A DNA stretch of 5,022 nucleotides. It comes from Candidatus Woesebacteria bacterium UBA5073 (GTDB lineage: Bacteria; Patescibacteriota; Microgenomatia; UBA8517). Every line of letters starts with the position of its first letter. Positions within the stretch are counted from its first letter, which is position 1. Positions 4,771-5,022 of the stretch are shown here, in pieces. The notes below the pieces were generated by a model, which saw nothing but the letters and a program-made list of their open reading frames with translations, had not been told where the DNA came from and searched no databases. Made by a program: the position numbers and the translations under genes. The stretch is taken from assembly GCA_002415845.1 (NCBI GenBank), contig DIAR01000045.1, positions 1 to 5,022 on the forward strand, read 5' to 3'.

Positions 4771-5022
4771 ATGCTTGTTAATATTCTGATTTTTATTGCC
4801 GTTTTATCCATTCTGGTCATTGTTCATGAGTTGGGTCATTTTATTGCGGCCAAAAAAGCCGGGGTCGGAGTTGAGGAATTTGGTTTTGGTATTCCACCCA
4901 GGCTCTTCGGGAAAAAGATTAAAGGGACTCTTTTCTCGCTTAACCTTTTACCCTTCGGAGGTTTTGTAAAACTGCATGGTGAGAATTTTGAAGAAGATAT
5001 TCAAAATCCAAATAAGGCTTTT
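4771..5022 (+). CDS. rseP: Site-2-type intramembrane zinc metalloprotease, N-terminal part (3' end outside the window)
   Basis: RseP/site-2 proteases cut transmembrane segments of membrane substrates such as anti-sigma factors or leftover signal peptides. Only the first 84 residues are present, and the frame is open to the last base. The start MLVNILIFIAVLSILVIVHE is the first transmembrane helix (about 2-20). It leads into HELGHF (19-24), the HEXXH zinc-binding motif with catalytic Glu20. This is followed by AAKKAGVGVEEFGFGIPPRL (26-45) and SLNLLPFGGFVKLHG (56-70), both typical of the RseP/RasP/MMPL family. The PDZ domain and the second zinc-ligand motif (NxxPxxxLDG) would lie beyond the window. 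It directly follows frr; in many bacteria uppS, cdsA and dxr stand between these genes, and here they are missing. Confidence 0.93.
   Translation, partial: MLVNILIFIAVLSILVIVHELGHFIAAKKAGVGVEEFGFGIPPRLFGKKIKGTLFSLNLLPFGGFVKLHGENFEEDIQNPNKAF

Overview
The window looks like a chromosome segment from a small-genome bacterium, most likely a Patescibacteria/CPR (Microgenomates-like) lineage. The reasons are very tight plus-strand packing, a short EF-Ts (153 aa), and a translation gene cluster stripped of its usual neighbours: there is no pyrH between tsf and frr, and no uppS, cdsA or dxr between frr and rseP. TGA ends two genes inside ATGA overlaps, so this is the standard bacterial code, not the TGA=Gly code of Gracilibacteria/Absconditabacteria. 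The lineage is an inference. The gene identities, apart from the exact role of the first kinase, are firm.

Layout, all on the plus strand. (1) Positions 1-1454: a deoxynucleoside-kinase-like gene, probably cut at its 5' end by the window edge, overlapping tmk by 4 nt. (2) Positions 1473-2931: a glutamate formimidoyltransferase gene and a separate cyclodeaminase gene overlapping by 8 nt. They are preceded by a perfect TATAAT so close to the start codon that a leaderless mRNA is plausible. (3) Positions 2906-4728: a well-formed promoter overlapping the end of the cyclodeaminase gene, a structured leader of about 67 nt, then rpsB, tsf and frr with overlapping or abutting junctions. (4) Positions 4730-5022: another promoter-like element, then the start of rseP, cut by the window edge. 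No intergenic gap exceeds about 80 bases, and I see no tRNA, rRNA, CRISPR, mobile element or convincing intrinsic terminator.

Functionally, the first half joins nucleotide phosphorylation (dNK-like protein, Tmk) to folate one-carbon chemistry (the formimidoyltransferase and cyclodeaminase together yield 5,10-methenyl-THF). Thymidylate synthesis could be the link, since it consumes methylene-THF and makes the Tmk substrate. The second half supplies ribosomal protein S2, the EF-Tu nucleotide exchange factor and the ribosome recycling factor, followed by a membrane metalloprotease.

The most interesting non-coding signal is the rpsB leader. It can fold into an H-type pseudoknot: an 8-bp stem whose loop carries a 7-nt segment perfectly complementary to the rpsB Shine-Dalgarno region. 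The leader also holds an 8-codon mini-ORF whose stop codon abuts the rpsB ATG. Together these suggest translational autoregulation of the S2 operon. All three promoter-like elements also share the extended -10 form (T/C)A(T/A)AATAC.
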